Assembly: GCA_947174415.1 (NCBI GenBank)
Contig: CAMWIW010000002.1
Coordinates: 103,127 to 167,126 of the forward strand
Source of the DNA: an uncultured Clostridia bacterium
GTDB lineage: Bacteria > Bacillota > Clostridia > Christensenellales > Borkfalkiaceae
DNA: 64,000 nt
Direction: 5' to 3'
The translations under genes were made by a program, and so were the position numbers. This document shows positions 21,994 through 29,892 of the stretch, piece by piece. The notes below the pieces were generated by a model. It saw only the letters and a list, made by a program, of their open reading frames with translations, did no database searches and was not told the DNA's origin. The first letter of the stretch is position 1, and each line of letters starts with the position of its first letter.

Positions 21994-22653
21994 ATGAACA
22001 AGATTGTTTTTGCGGGAAAAAACGTCCGCGGCGAAAGGCTTCAAAAGTATTTGGAAATAACAGTTAAGGACGGCGAAGTCAGCGTCGTGCCGCCCTATTG
22101 CGACTGCGAGGGCAAGAGTTCGGACGAAGATTTGCGCATTTTTATCGAACAGCCCGTACTGCCGCTTAAAGAGGCGGTAATTTTTAACGACTGCGAGGAA
22201 ATACGGCAAGCGGCGTTTCAAGCCGAAAAGTTTTTCGGGCACGAACGGGGCAACGCCGTTATGCAGGCGTTGGGGAACTTGTTGGTTAGCTATATCTGTT
22301 TTTATGCGGAAAGAACGAGCCGCTCGCCAGTGGTAGAGCTTATAGCCGAGGATATTGCGAAGAACCTTTCAAACACTGCGTACGCTTTGGACGATTTTAT
22401 TAAAAGGCTGCCGCTAAACTACGACTACGTCAGGAAGCTTTTCCAAAAGGAAACGGGAGCAACCCCGCGGGCGTATCTTGAAAATGCAAGAATGGAGCTT
22501 GCGGCAAGCATACTTTCAAGCGGGGTATCGAACAAGTACAGCAATTATTCGGTTTCACAAGTTGCCGAGGCGTGCGGATATGCCGAACCGCTGTATTTTT
22601 CCCGCGTGTTCAAAAAGCACTTCGGCGTTGCCCCGTCCGAATATCAGGGTTAA
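21994..22653 (+). CDS. AraC-family transcriptional regulator
   Basis: 219 aa. The C-terminal ~100 residues form the double helix-turn-helix domain (YALDDFIKRLPLNYDYVRKLFQKETGATPRAYLENARMELA ... SVSQVAEACGYAEPLYFSRVFKKHFGVAPSEYQ). The short N-terminal part lacks a clear cupin ligand domain. Likely targets are the divergent AEC transporter or itself; a role in the nearby pectin cluster is possible but unsupported. The stop overlaps the convergent DUF6809 gene by 4 nt. Confidence 0.88.
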   Translation: MNKIVFAGKNVRGERLQKYLEITVKDGEVSVVPPYCDCEGKSSDEDLRIFIEQPVLPLKEAVIFNDCEEIRQAAFQAEKFFGHERGNAVMQALGNLLVSYICFYAERTSRSPVVELIAEDIAKNLSNTAYALDDFIKRLPLNYDYVRKLFQKETGATPRAYLENARMELAASILSSGVSNKYSNYSVSQVAEACGYAEPLYFSRVFKKHFGVAPSEYQG

Positions 22654-22913
22654 CCGTTCAAAAGCGATTCCGACGTTAACGCTAAGCCGAGCTTGAACCC
22701 CTCTTTGAAAAACTGCTGTATACGCTCCTCCGCCAACTCGATTTCACCCGTTTCATACTCATCATATTTTTGTTTCTGCTCAACTGAAAGGCTGTTATAA
22801 AATTCTTCGAAATTTTTATTTACCTCTTTTTGCAGCGTTAGATATTTTTCGGACAAGGGTGTTAAGTTGAAGCTCTCTTTCCAACAATATAAATTTTCAA
22901 TCGGTGTTTTCAT
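22650..22913 (-). CDS. Small DUF6809-type protein, XRE-paired copy 1
   Basis: 87 aa from the ATG at 22913 (AGGAGG upstream). The track extends this ORF to 23153 through the promoter and operator, which is not credible. Motifs: MKTPIENLYCW, VEQKQKYDEYE, FFKEGFKLGLALTSESLLNG, matching the paralogues at 2957 and 55159 in layout. It is divergent from an XRE repressor, with the operator in its promoter spacer. The function is unknown; tight repression suggests a product needed only under a signal. Confidence 0.85.
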   Translation of the reverse strand: MKTPIENLYCWKESFNLTPLSEKYLTLQKEVNKNFEEFYNSLSVEQKQKYDEYETGEIELAEERIQQFFKEGFKLGLALTSESLLNG

Positions 22914-22934
22914 ATGTAACCTCCTTATGATATA

Positions 22935-22963
22935 ATTATATTCCCACACTCGTGGGAAGTCAA
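22935..22963 (-). promoter_or_regulatory. Repressible promoter of DUF6809 copy 1
   Basis: Minus strand TTGACT (22958-22963), 17-nt spacer, TATAAT (22935-22940). The palindrome TTCCCAC-ACTC-GTGGGAA (22941-22958) fills the spacer. Confidence 0.9.
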
Positions 22964-22971
22964 GTGTTTTT

Positions 22972-22984
22972 CCCACATTTGTGG
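22972..22984. promoter_or_regulatory. Second operator of DUF6809/XRE switch 1
   Basis: CCCAC-ATTT-GTGG, the same half-site and 4-nt centre as the spacer operator, 12 nt before the XRE start codon. Suited to autorepression. Confidence 0.75.
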
Positions 22985-22996
22985 TTTTATAATTAT

Positions 22997-23200
22997 ATGG
23001 AAAAATTTTTTGAAAGATTAAAAGAATTGCGTCAAGAAAAGGGTTTATCACAAACACAGCTTGCAAAAGAAACGGGAATAAGTAAAAGCGCGATAGGGTT
23101 TTGGGAAACAGGCGACAGAATACCGAATGCACAAGCGGTGGTTGTGCTTGCAAAGTATTTCGGCGTAAGCGCTGACTACCTCTTAGGTTTGGAAGATTAA
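22997..23200 (+). CDS. XRE-family repressor, switch 1
   Basis: 67 aa from the ATG at 22997; the track start at 22952 lies in the operator. The domain FFERLKELRQEKGLSQTQLAKETGISKSAIGFWETGDRIPNAQAVVVLAKYFGVSADYLLGLED is a complete SinR/Xre-type helix-turn-helix with the terminal ADYLLGL motif. It is homologous to 54857-55066. No Shine-Dalgarno sequence precedes the ATG. A 65-bp repeat unit begins 1 nt after its stop codon. Confidence 0.9.
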   Translation: MEKFFERLKELRQEKGLSQTQLAKETGISKSAIGFWETGDRIPNAQAVVVLAKYFGVSADYLLGLED

Positions 23201-23201
23201 A

Positions 23202-23268
23202 TAAACGTTCCGTTTAATTTAGGTATCTTGATTGCATTTGCGATACACCTACACACCTCAAATCAAAC
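23202..23268 (+). repeat. 65-bp repeat unit, copy E
   Basis: Near-identical to copy D, with head TAAACGTTCCGTTTAATT, the same 23-nt middle (one change) and an exact CTCAAATCAAAC tail, followed by a terminator hairpin. It starts immediately after the XRE stop codon. Confidence 0.9.
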
Positions 23269-23271
23269 ATA

Positions 23272-23296
23272 GCCCCGCGGCTATAAGCCGCGGGGC
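23272..23296. terminator. Terminator between XRE switch 1 and the GH105 gene
   Basis: GCCCCGCGGC, TATAA loop, GCCGCGGGGC, then GTTTATTTTTATTTT. It serves the XRE gene and probably also the convergent pectin operon. Confidence 0.85.
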
Positions 23297-23319
23297 GTTT
23301 ATTTTTATTTTAGTAAATC

Positions 23320-24459
23320 TTATCTTCTGATTTGGCGAATTTCTGTATACGCCATTACGAACGGCCCTGTACCCTTTGCGTCGTTTTCTACGATAGGTTC
23401 TGATATATAATATTCGTAAGTGCCGTCGCGGGTGGGGTTGTTTTCAGGTCCAAGCCCTGCCATAAGGCAGATACCGCCGAGGTTAAGCTGTCCGTCCGTT
23501 TCGGTGAGGTATTCTCTGCAAATGCCGTTAAATACCTTTTCGCCGACTGCCGCAAAGCGTCTGTCAACGAAGCCGAGGCGCGCTCCCTTCATCATTGCGT
23601 AGGCAATCATTGCGCTGCCCGAGGTTTCAACGTAGTTGCCCTCTCTGCCCATTTGGTCTACGACTTGCCAGAACATATGCTTTTCAGGGTCGATATACTG
23701 CTCTAACCCCTCTATCGTCTTTCTGAAAATGGTGATAAGCTCTGTCTTTAAGTTGGGACGGGATAAGTCGAAATAGCTTATTGCGTCAACAAGACCTACG
23801 GTGTACCAACCCACCGAGCGCAACCAAAAGCTTTTTGAAAGTCCCGTTTCGGGATTGCTCCAAAAGGCTTGTTTCGATACGTCCCAACCGTGATAGTACA
23901 GCTTCTTTTCGTCGTCGTACATATTCTGCCAAACGTTTCTGAACTGCTTAACTATATCACCGTAATTTCTGCCGCGGTTAAATTCCGTTTCATAGCGCGT
24001 ATAGAATACCTGCGCCATATACAGCCCGTCGAGCCAGACTTGGTTGGGGTAAATCTTCTTATGCCAGAAATTACCCAATTCGGTGCGGGGCTGACTTTGC
24101 AACTGACTGTATAAAAGGTTAATTGCCCTCTTGTATTTAAGCTTGCCCGTTTCCTTATACAAATCGAAAAGTATTCTGCCCTCGTTTATGTTGTCAACGT
24201 TGTATGTAGCAAGGTCGTAGCCGCGGATTGTTCCGTCCTCGAAAACGTAAAAGTCCACGAATTTATCAATAAAATCAAGGTACTTTTTCTTGCCCGTCAG
24301 CTTGTAAATGGTATAAAGCGAGGTCATCATACAGCCGTCGATATAGTTCCATGCGGGGGCTTTACCCTTTCTGATATTCTCTATATTCCAAACGGGAGCG
24401 TCGGGCGTGGTGTCGTCCAAAAGACGGTCTATATATCTGTCAATTACCGAATAATCCAT
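23320..24459 (-). CDS. GH105 unsaturated rhamnogalacturonyl hydrolase
   Basis: 379 aa, normal for the YteR/RhiN family, which removes the unsaturated uronic acid left by pectin lyases. The signature FWHKKIYPNQVWLDGLYMAQVF and a later GWYTVGLVDAISYF match the (alpha/alpha)6 barrel catalytic region, with the catalytic Asp in VWLDG. There is no signal peptide, so it acts in the cytosol on imported oligosaccharides. It is the last gene of the pectin importer operon, 9 nt after GH28. Confidence 0.92.
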   Translation of the reverse strand: MDYSVIDRYIDRLLDDTTPDAPVWNIENIRKGKAPAWNYIDGCMMTSLYTIYKLTGKKKYLDFIDKFVDFYVFEDGTIRGYDLATYNVDNINEGRILFDLYKETGKLKYKRAINLLYSQLQSQPRTELGNFWHKKIYPNQVWLDGLYMAQVFYTRYETEFNRGRNYGDIVKQFRNVWQNMYDDEKKLYYHGWDVSKQAFWSNPETGLSKSFWLRSVGWYTVGLVDAISYFDLSRPNLKTELITIFRKTIEGLEQYIDPEKHMFWQVVDQMGREGNYVETSGSAMIAYAMMKGARLGFVDRRFAAVGEKVFNGICREYLTETDGQLNLGGICLMAGLGPENNPTRDGTYEYYISEPIVENDAKGTGPFVMAYTEIRQIRR

Positions 24460-24468
24460 AATTTCCTC

Positions 24469-25998
24469 CTATTCTTCAACTACGTTGCCGCAATTTTTCT
24501 TTATAATTTTTTCGCCCTGAACGCCGTCGAAGGTTACGTTTTTAAGTACGAGATTTTCCACGTTGTCAACGTAAAGCCCCTCTTTGCAGTACTCACGCAC
24601 GTTTTCGAGCATTGCGGGAACGAACGGCTTTGCATCGGCTTTGAAAGCAAAGCTTACGTTTTCTATGCGGATTTCCTTAATGGGCTGTTCCACAAGTCCG
24701 TCGAAGTAACCCGCCATACATTCGCAGTCGGTGCACTCTATGTCTTTAAATACGAACTTGCCGAGATAGGGCGTGCCGTCGTCAACAGGCAGCTTCTTGC
24801 GCGACCAGACGAACTCGGTATGCCCGTCGGGGTCGCAGAAATAATACATATTTATGACGAGCGGGGTAATTACGTTATCCATTTTAATGTTTTCAAACGT
24901 TACGCCGTCGATAATTCCGTCCTTGCCGCGCCCGCGTCTTGTTTTAATTCTAAGTCCTCTGTCGGTGTGTCTGAATACGCACTGACTGACCGAAAGATTT
25001 CTGACTCCGCCGCTCATTTCGCTGCCGAGGACGATTGCGCCGTGTCCGTTTTCAAACAAGTCGTTGCGGAGGGTGTGGTTGCTTGCGGGAGTTTTATAGG
25101 TCTTGCCCATATACAGCTTGCCCGCTTTTATGGCGCAACAGTCGTCGCCAACGCTGAACTTACAACCTATTATATCGACCTTGTCGCAGCTTTCGGGGTC
25201 AAGCCCGTCAGTGTTCGGTCCTGTGTAGGGATTCTGAATTTTTAAATCGTAAAATTTAAGGTTTTGTGAAAAGAAGGGGTGCAAATTCCAGCTTGCGCTG
25301 TTTTTGCAGGTTACGCCGTGAAAGACGACGTTTTTGCATTTGTTTAAAAAGACGAGGCGGGGACGGGCAACCTTTCTGCCCTTGGGCGTTGCCCACCAAG
25401 TGGATTTATCGGCATTGCCGTTTATCGTGCCCTCGCCGATTACCTTTATATTCTTTTGCCTGTACGCAGAAACGAAGGATTGATGGCAGTCGAAAGGCTC
25501 ACCCTCCCAACTTGCGAGAACTTCTTCCTTGCCGTTCACCGTCGTGCGGGCGGGAATATAGGGATAGTTTTCTTCGCAAACGTCGCCCAAAAGGGTTGCT
25601 CCTTTTTTAAGTTCTAAGGTTATATCGCTCTTCAATACTATGGGACGGACGAGGTACTCGCCTTCGGTAAGCACTACTCTGCCGCCCTTGGGGCAACTGT
25701 CTATTGCCATTTGGACGAAGTAGGTATCGTCCGTAATGCCGTCGCCTTTTGCGCCGAGCGATTTCGCGTCTATTAACGCACTGTCTTCTAAAGTCGTGAA
25801 AGCGAGCGTCTTTTTGCCTACTTTTACCGTGTACTCGGTATGAGGGGTGAGATTGAAAAGTGAAAACACGTTTGTATCACTTTTGAGCGCTTTTTCACCG
25901 TTCAGATAAACGAAGTAAGGTTCGGGCGAGTAATAGGGTTTTTTGTTGGTTAACTCAAAGCAAGCCGACGTGCTTGATACGAATAACTTTTTAAACAT
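24469..25998 (-). CDS. GH28 polygalacturonase, cytosolic
   Basis: 509 aa. An N-terminal fibronectin-III-like domain (~1-90) precedes a right-handed beta-helix. GH28 catalytic motifs are complete: NTDGLDPESC, GDDCCAIKAGK, GHGAIVLGSEMSGG and RIKTRRGRG. The architecture resembles exo-acting enzymes that release galacturonic acid from oligomers. No signal peptide. It overlaps the upstream membrane-protein gene by 8 nt. Confidence 0.93.
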   Translation of the reverse strand: MFKKLFVSSTSACFELTNKKPYYSPEPYFVYLNGEKALKSDTNVFSLFNLTPHTEYTVKVGKKTLAFTTLEDSALIDAKSLGAKGDGITDDTYFVQMAIDSCPKGGRVVLTEGEYLVRPIVLKSDITLELKKGATLLGDVCEENYPYIPARTTVNGKEEVLASWEGEPFDCHQSFVSAYRQKNIKVIGEGTINGNADKSTWWATPKGRKVARPRLVFLNKCKNVVFHGVTCKNSASWNLHPFFSQNLKFYDLKIQNPYTGPNTDGLDPESCDKVDIIGCKFSVGDDCCAIKAGKLYMGKTYKTPASNHTLRNDLFENGHGAIVLGSEMSGGVRNLSVSQCVFRHTDRGLRIKTRRGRGKDGIIDGVTFENIKMDNVITPLVINMYYFCDPDGHTEFVWSRKKLPVDDGTPYLGKFVFKDIECTDCECMAGYFDGLVEQPIKEIRIENVSFAFKADAKPFVPAMLENVREYCKEGLYVDNVENLVLKNVTFDGVQGEKIIKKNCGNVVEE

Positions 25999-26710
25999 TT
26001 GCTGCTTTCTCCTTCTTCGATTTTTTTACTAAATAAACGATTAAGTCCTTTATGCCTATGAAAATCATATCCGCAACCACGCAGAACGTGCCGAACAAAA
26101 GCGGTTCTACGCCTAAGGCTATTACGTTTTCTGTGCCTTTAATACAGTTTATTAACTCGTTCAGACCGAGATAAAAACCGAAATACATTACAAGAGCCAC
26201 TACTATATAGTAAAGAATGTTGGTAAAAAACGTCCAATACGCCTTGAACGGGAAAGGAAACATTATATAAGAATTGTACTCACCGTCGTCGTGTTCCATA
26301 TATCTGAATATGGGATTGACAAAAAGCTCCACAACAAGTCCCAAAACGAAGCCCGTTAAAACTATTGCGTCAAGAGGGTCGCCGTTCATAAATTGCTGTA
26401 TGCCGAACATTACGAAGTAACATACCAGCCCTGCAAACCACCACTTTATAAAAAGCGCTTTTATCCATACGGGAATTTTGCCCAGAAAGTCGGTTTTGTA
26501 AGGGTCGAACTCTTTCTTCTTACCGCTGCGGGTGTAGTTATTGGGGTCGTCCACGCCCGTGCAGTCGGAAATAAACATCGTAAGGTCGTTTGCAGCCGTT
26601 GCAGGCGTTTCGTCCTTTAATGCGGCGACGAGCTCGTCAACCTTATCGACTTTGAGGTCGTAATAGTTTTCGATAGTAGTTTCTTTTATAAATTTTTTCT
26701 TTTTAGCCAT
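25991..26710 (-). CDS. Membrane protein of the pectin importer operon (unknown, 1)
   Basis: 239 aa. A soluble N-terminal ~85 residues (ENYYDLKVDKVDELVAALKDETPATAANDLTMFIS) precede four to five hydrophobic helices and a basic tail (KKSKKEKAANV). I do not recognise a family. It overlaps GH28 and lies in the same transcript, which makes it a candidate accessory of uptake rather than an unrelated gene. Confidence 0.8.
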   Translation of the reverse strand: MAKKKKFIKETTIENYYDLKVDKVDELVAALKDETPATAANDLTMFISDCTGVDDPNNYTRSGKKKEFDPYKTDFLGKIPVWIKALFIKWWFAGLVCYFVMFGIQQFMNGDPLDAIVLTGFVLGLVVELFVNPIFRYMEHDDGEYNSYIMFPFPFKAYWTFFTNILYYIVVALVMYFGFYLGLNELINCIKGTENVIALGVEPLLFGTFCVVADMIFIGIKDLIVYLVKKSKKEKAANV

Positions 26711-26824
26711 AGGTTACCGTCGGCTGAGGAAACTCCCCGTTGCGCCGTTAATTATTTTAATAACCGACAAAATAGTTTTGCCGGTTATAAGTTATCAATA
26801 AGTATTTTTGTCCTGCCGATTATA

Positions 26825-27493
26825 TCAGTCTTCCTGAATATCGATTGCGCCGCTCATATTCTCGGTAGCAGACTCAAGCTCAACCTTGGTATTGATTTTG
26901 TTGATGAGTTTGCTGTATACGGGAAGTAACGCGAACACAACGGCAGATAAGCCGAGAAGAACGATATGTCCTATAATGTAAGGCAACGCCGTATCCACAG
27001 CAATGTATAATAAAGACGTGTTTGACGACAAATTTTGAAGACAGTTTGTCATCTGGATATAGCTGACTATATCGCACGCTAACATAGCCCCTATCATTAC
27101 GAATACTAAAACAATAAAGAAAATATTGGGTTTTTTGCGCTTGGGGAATGCGTTTAAGAAACTTACCAAAACGAGAAGCGATAAAAGCGTTACTACGAAG
27201 ATACAAATACCGGTTGCCTTAACATATTGGTTTGATTCACCCTTAAAAACTGCGTCAGACAGTTTGAAAAGTATCAGCATAAAGTAAATCGTAGAAACCG
27301 CAAGCAATAATAGAGCAATATTCTGAGGTTTACGCTTTAAGCCAACCGTTCTTTTTCTGAACCATTCTTTTACGCCGCTTTTGAACTTTTGCCCCTTGGA
27401 AGGTTCTTGCGGTGCGGGAGAAACGGGTTCAACTGTCTCAATAGCTTGATTTTCGGGTACTTCATTGACCAATACGGTTTCGTTTTCAGCCAT
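26825..27493 (-). CDS. Membrane protein of the pectin importer operon (unknown, 2)
   Basis: 222 aa. An acidic, Pro-rich N-terminus (~50 residues) and a basic stretch (WFRKRTVGLKRKP) precede four hydrophobic helices and an acidic tail. The topology resembles the proteins at 28579 and 29184. No family recognised. It lies 13 nt after the ATPase gene. Confidence 0.75.
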   Translation of the reverse strand: MAENETVLVNEVPENQAIETVEPVSPAPQEPSKGQKFKSGVKEWFRKRTVGLKRKPQNIALLLLAVSTIYFMLILFKLSDAVFKGESNQYVKATGICIFVVTLLSLLVLVSFLNAFPKRKKPNIFFIVLVFVMIGAMLACDIVSYIQMTNCLQNLSSNTSLLYIAVDTALPYIIGHIVLLGLSAVVFALLPVYSKLINKINTKVELESATENMSGAIDIQED

Positions 27494-27506
27494 AGTTTTT
27501 CCCTCC

Positions 27507-28586
27507 TTACCTTATCGCCTTACCGGGCATATCGCCTTCGGGTTTTTCAAAGAAATGCGTCATCGCAGGGTCGAAACCGATATTAATTTCATCCCCCTCA
27601 ACGTAGTTGCACCATTCGGCAAATTTGCAGACGACGATTTTAGTGCCTCCTATTTTACCGTGAACTAGGGTATTCATCCCCAAATTCTCATTATTGGTTA
27701 TAGCAAGCTTAACAGGTCCTTCGCGCACGATATTTTCGGGACGTACGCCCAAAACGACTTCCTTACCCTCATAATCCTTTAAAATCTCTTTCTGTTTTTC
27801 GTTTAAAGGATAATTGAAAAGTTCGCACTTGAAGTCGCCCTTTTCCACTTTGCCCTCGAACATATTCATAGGAGGAAGTCCTATAAACGTTGCAACGAAA
27901 GTGTTTGCTGGTCTCTCGTATAATTCGATAGGCTTACCTATCTGCTGAACGTGCCCCATCGACATACAAACTATTCTGTCAGCCAAAGTCAAAGCCTCGG
28001 TCTGGTCATGGGTTACGTACATCATAGTAGCGTTCAGTTTTTTATGAAGGAGAAGAATTTCTCTACGCATAGAGCCGCGAAGCTTTGCGTCGAGGTTAGA
28101 TAAGGGCTCGTCAAAGAGGAATACTTTGGGGTTACGCACGATTGCACGTCCCATAGCAACACGCTGACGCTGACCGCCCGAAAGCTGTTTGGGCTTTTTG
28201 TTGAGCTGAGATTTCAAATCAAGAATTTCAGCCGCAGCCATAACCTTTCTGTGAATAACTTCTTTATTCTCCTTGCGGAGTGTGAGCGAGAACGCCATGT
28301 TCTCGTATATAGTCATGTGTCCATACAGAGCATAGTTCTGGAAAACCATCGCTATATCTCTGTCCTTGGGAGGAAGACGGGTACAGTCCTTGCCGTCGAT
28401 AATGAGTTTACCGTTAGTAATGTCTTCGAGCCCCGCAACCATTCTCAGCGTCGTGGACTTGCCGCAACCCGAAGGCCCTACAAGTACGATAAATTCGCCG
28501 TCGGCTACGTCAAGGTTGAAGTCGTAAACCGCTTGCACGCCGCCGTCATAAATTTTGTCGATGTGTTGCAAATTTACGTCAGGCAT
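27507..28586 (-). CDS. MsmX/UgpC-type ABC transporter ATPase
   Basis: 359 aa. Walker A GPSGCGKST, Q-loop NYALYGHMT, signature LSGGQRQRVAMGRAI, Walker B VFLFDEPLSNLD and the C-terminal MOP/TOBE-like regulatory domain (GVRPENI) define a sugar-importer ATPase. It energises the LplB/LplC-type permeases encoded further upstream. It overlaps its upstream neighbour by 8 nt. A close relative lies at 42600-43715. Confidence 0.94.
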   Translation of the reverse strand: MPDVNLQHIDKIYDGGVQAVYDFNLDVADGEFIVLVGPSGCGKSTTLRMVAGLEDITNGKLIIDGKDCTRLPPKDRDIAMVFQNYALYGHMTIYENMAFSLTLRKENKEVIHRKVMAAAEILDLKSQLNKKPKQLSGGQRQRVAMGRAIVRNPKVFLFDEPLSNLDAKLRGSMRREILLLHKKLNATMMYVTHDQTEALTLADRIVCMSMGHVQQIGKPIELYERPANTFVATFIGLPPMNMFEGKVEKGDFKCELFNYPLNEKQKEILKDYEGKEVVLGVRPENIVREGPVKLAITNNENLGMNTLVHGKIGGTKIVVCKFAEWCNYVEGDEINIGFDPAMTHFFEKPEGDMPGKAIR

Positions 28587-29187
28587 TTACTTCACCCCCT
28601 GCGTTTTCTTCCTTTTTGAGTTCACCTTCTAAATCGATTTCGCCGTTTTCAACTTTCTTTTCAAAATCTTCAACAGCCTTAGCACGGATAAAACCGATGA
28701 CCGCAGACGCAATTATGCAAGCACCTGACGCCGCCAAAGCAATCGTCATCAAAAGGAACGAGCCTATATCGATTTTTTCCGCCATGATACCGCTTAAAGG
28801 TAGCCAGAATATTCTTGCGATTTGCAGTGCACCTAGCACGAGCTGGAAGGGGAACAACTTCCTCTTATAGTTTTTGACCTGTTCTGAGAAAAGGAACACA
28901 AAAAGAAGGAAGAATAAATTGTAGATAACGTCAAAAGCTATTGCCCAAGTGTAATAGAACTTTTCGTTATTTACCTGCGAATACAGTGAAAGAAAATATA
29001 TACAGCCGAGCGCAAGCCCTAAAAGAGCAAGGTTTGCCGCAAATTTATTTTTCTTGTACCTGCTTATATCGTTCTGAATAACGGGATTTTTAGGAGCTTT
29101 AACCTTCTCAGTTTTAGCCGGTTTAATCTCGTTAGTGTTTTCGATCTCAATTTTTTCAATCTCTACGGGGTCGATATTGTTCGTCAT
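28579..29187 (-). CDS. Membrane protein of the pectin importer operon (unknown, 3)
   Basis: 202 aa. The N-terminal ~50 residues are charged (EIEKIEIENTNEIKPAKTEKVKAPK), then four hydrophobic helices and an acidic C-terminus (EDFEKKVENGEIDLEGELKKEE). No family recognised. Overlaps of 4 nt upstream and 8 nt downstream show strict operon membership. Confidence 0.75.
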   Translation of the reverse strand: MTNNIDPVEIEKIEIENTNEIKPAKTEKVKAPKNPVIQNDISRYKKNKFAANLALLGLALGCIYFLSLYSQVNNEKFYYTWAIAFDVIYNLFFLLFVFLFSEQVKNYKRKLFPFQLVLGALQIARIFWLPLSGIMAEKIDIGSFLLMTIALAASGACIIASAVIGFIRAKAVEDFEKKVENGEIDLEGELKKEENAGGEVNA

Positions 29188-29813
29188 ACCACACCTCCCG
29201 CTAAATTTTCGTTTGCAAGAAGTTTCTTTTCCCCTTGCATAAGTTTAATCTTCCATACAAGATTCAAAATTAAAGCAACCGACGCCAAAATTACGAGTAT
29301 ATAGACAACAAAACCTATATCGAACGCAGCCGTGCTCTCACTGTACTGTTTCACTATATTAGCACCAGGACGGCTTGCAATTCTGTTATCCCAGTAAGCT
29401 TCCCACTCTACGAAATCTACGTTTAAGAATTTGCTTCTCCAAATTCCGTTAAGAACCAAACTTACGACAGACATCACGATATTTCCGCCGGCACATAAGC
29501 CTATTGCCACGTAATTGGAAACGTAATAGTTTCTGCGTTTATTGCAAGAAGTAATATATAAAAGTACTGCAAGCAAAATCATCGCAATACCGAAATACAT
29601 CAACAAATTATTGAAGCTTTGTATTTCAACGTAAAGTGTTGCATCGTATTTACCATCAGACGCATCGAAAAAAGATTCAAAACTGTTATCAAGCGTCTGC
29701 CCCAGCTTTACCATTGATCCGGTACAATAGCAGAAAGCGTACAGCGTTGCTATTGCGCCTAAAATAATCATTGCAAGGCACAGATATTTTTGAAATCTCA
29801 TTTGAGTCTTCAT
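29184..29813 (-). CDS. Membrane protein of the pectin importer operon (unknown, 4)
   Basis: 209 aa from the ATG at 29813, preceded by GGGGG. The track start at 29873 would encode LGARARARAPK from the terminator hairpin and is rejected. Four hydrophobic helices; a loop of ~50 residues (WRSKFLNVDFVEWEAYWDNRIASRPGANIVKQYSE) lies between the third and fourth. No family recognised. Confidence 0.75.
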   Translation of the reverse strand: MKTQMRFQKYLCLAMIILGAIATLYAFCYCTGSMVKLGQTLDNSFESFFDASDGKYDATLYVEIQSFNNLLMYFGIAMILLAVLLYITSCNKRRNYYVSNYVAIGLCAGGNIVMSVVSLVLNGIWRSKFLNVDFVEWEAYWDNRIASRPGANIVKQYSESTAAFDIGFVVYILVILASVALILNLVWKIKLMQGEKKLLANENLAGGVV

Positions 29814-29833
29814 AGAAACCCCCAAAAATTGTT

Positions 29834-29863
29834 TAGGCGCCCGCGCCCTTGCGCGGGCGCCTA
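29834..29863 (-). terminator. Hairpin after the binding-protein gene
   Basis: TAGGCGCCCGCGC, CCTT loop, GCGCGGGCGCCTA, 30 nt after the SBP stop; on the minus strand AAACAATTTTTG follows. Likely a partial terminator or mRNA stabiliser that keeps binding-protein expression above that of downstream genes. Confidence 0.7.
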
Positions 29864-29892
29864 AATCGTACAAATTTACAGTACTTTAAAAA

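Noticed and set aside
22914-23153. Upstream extension of DUF6809 copy 1
   Set aside because: It runs through the promoter, operator and XRE gene. The two paralogues start at the equivalent of 22913.
29814-29873. N-terminal extension of the membrane protein at 29184
   Set aside because: The added residues (LGARARARAPK) are encoded by the GC-rich hairpin after the binding-protein gene, and no ribosome site precedes it.
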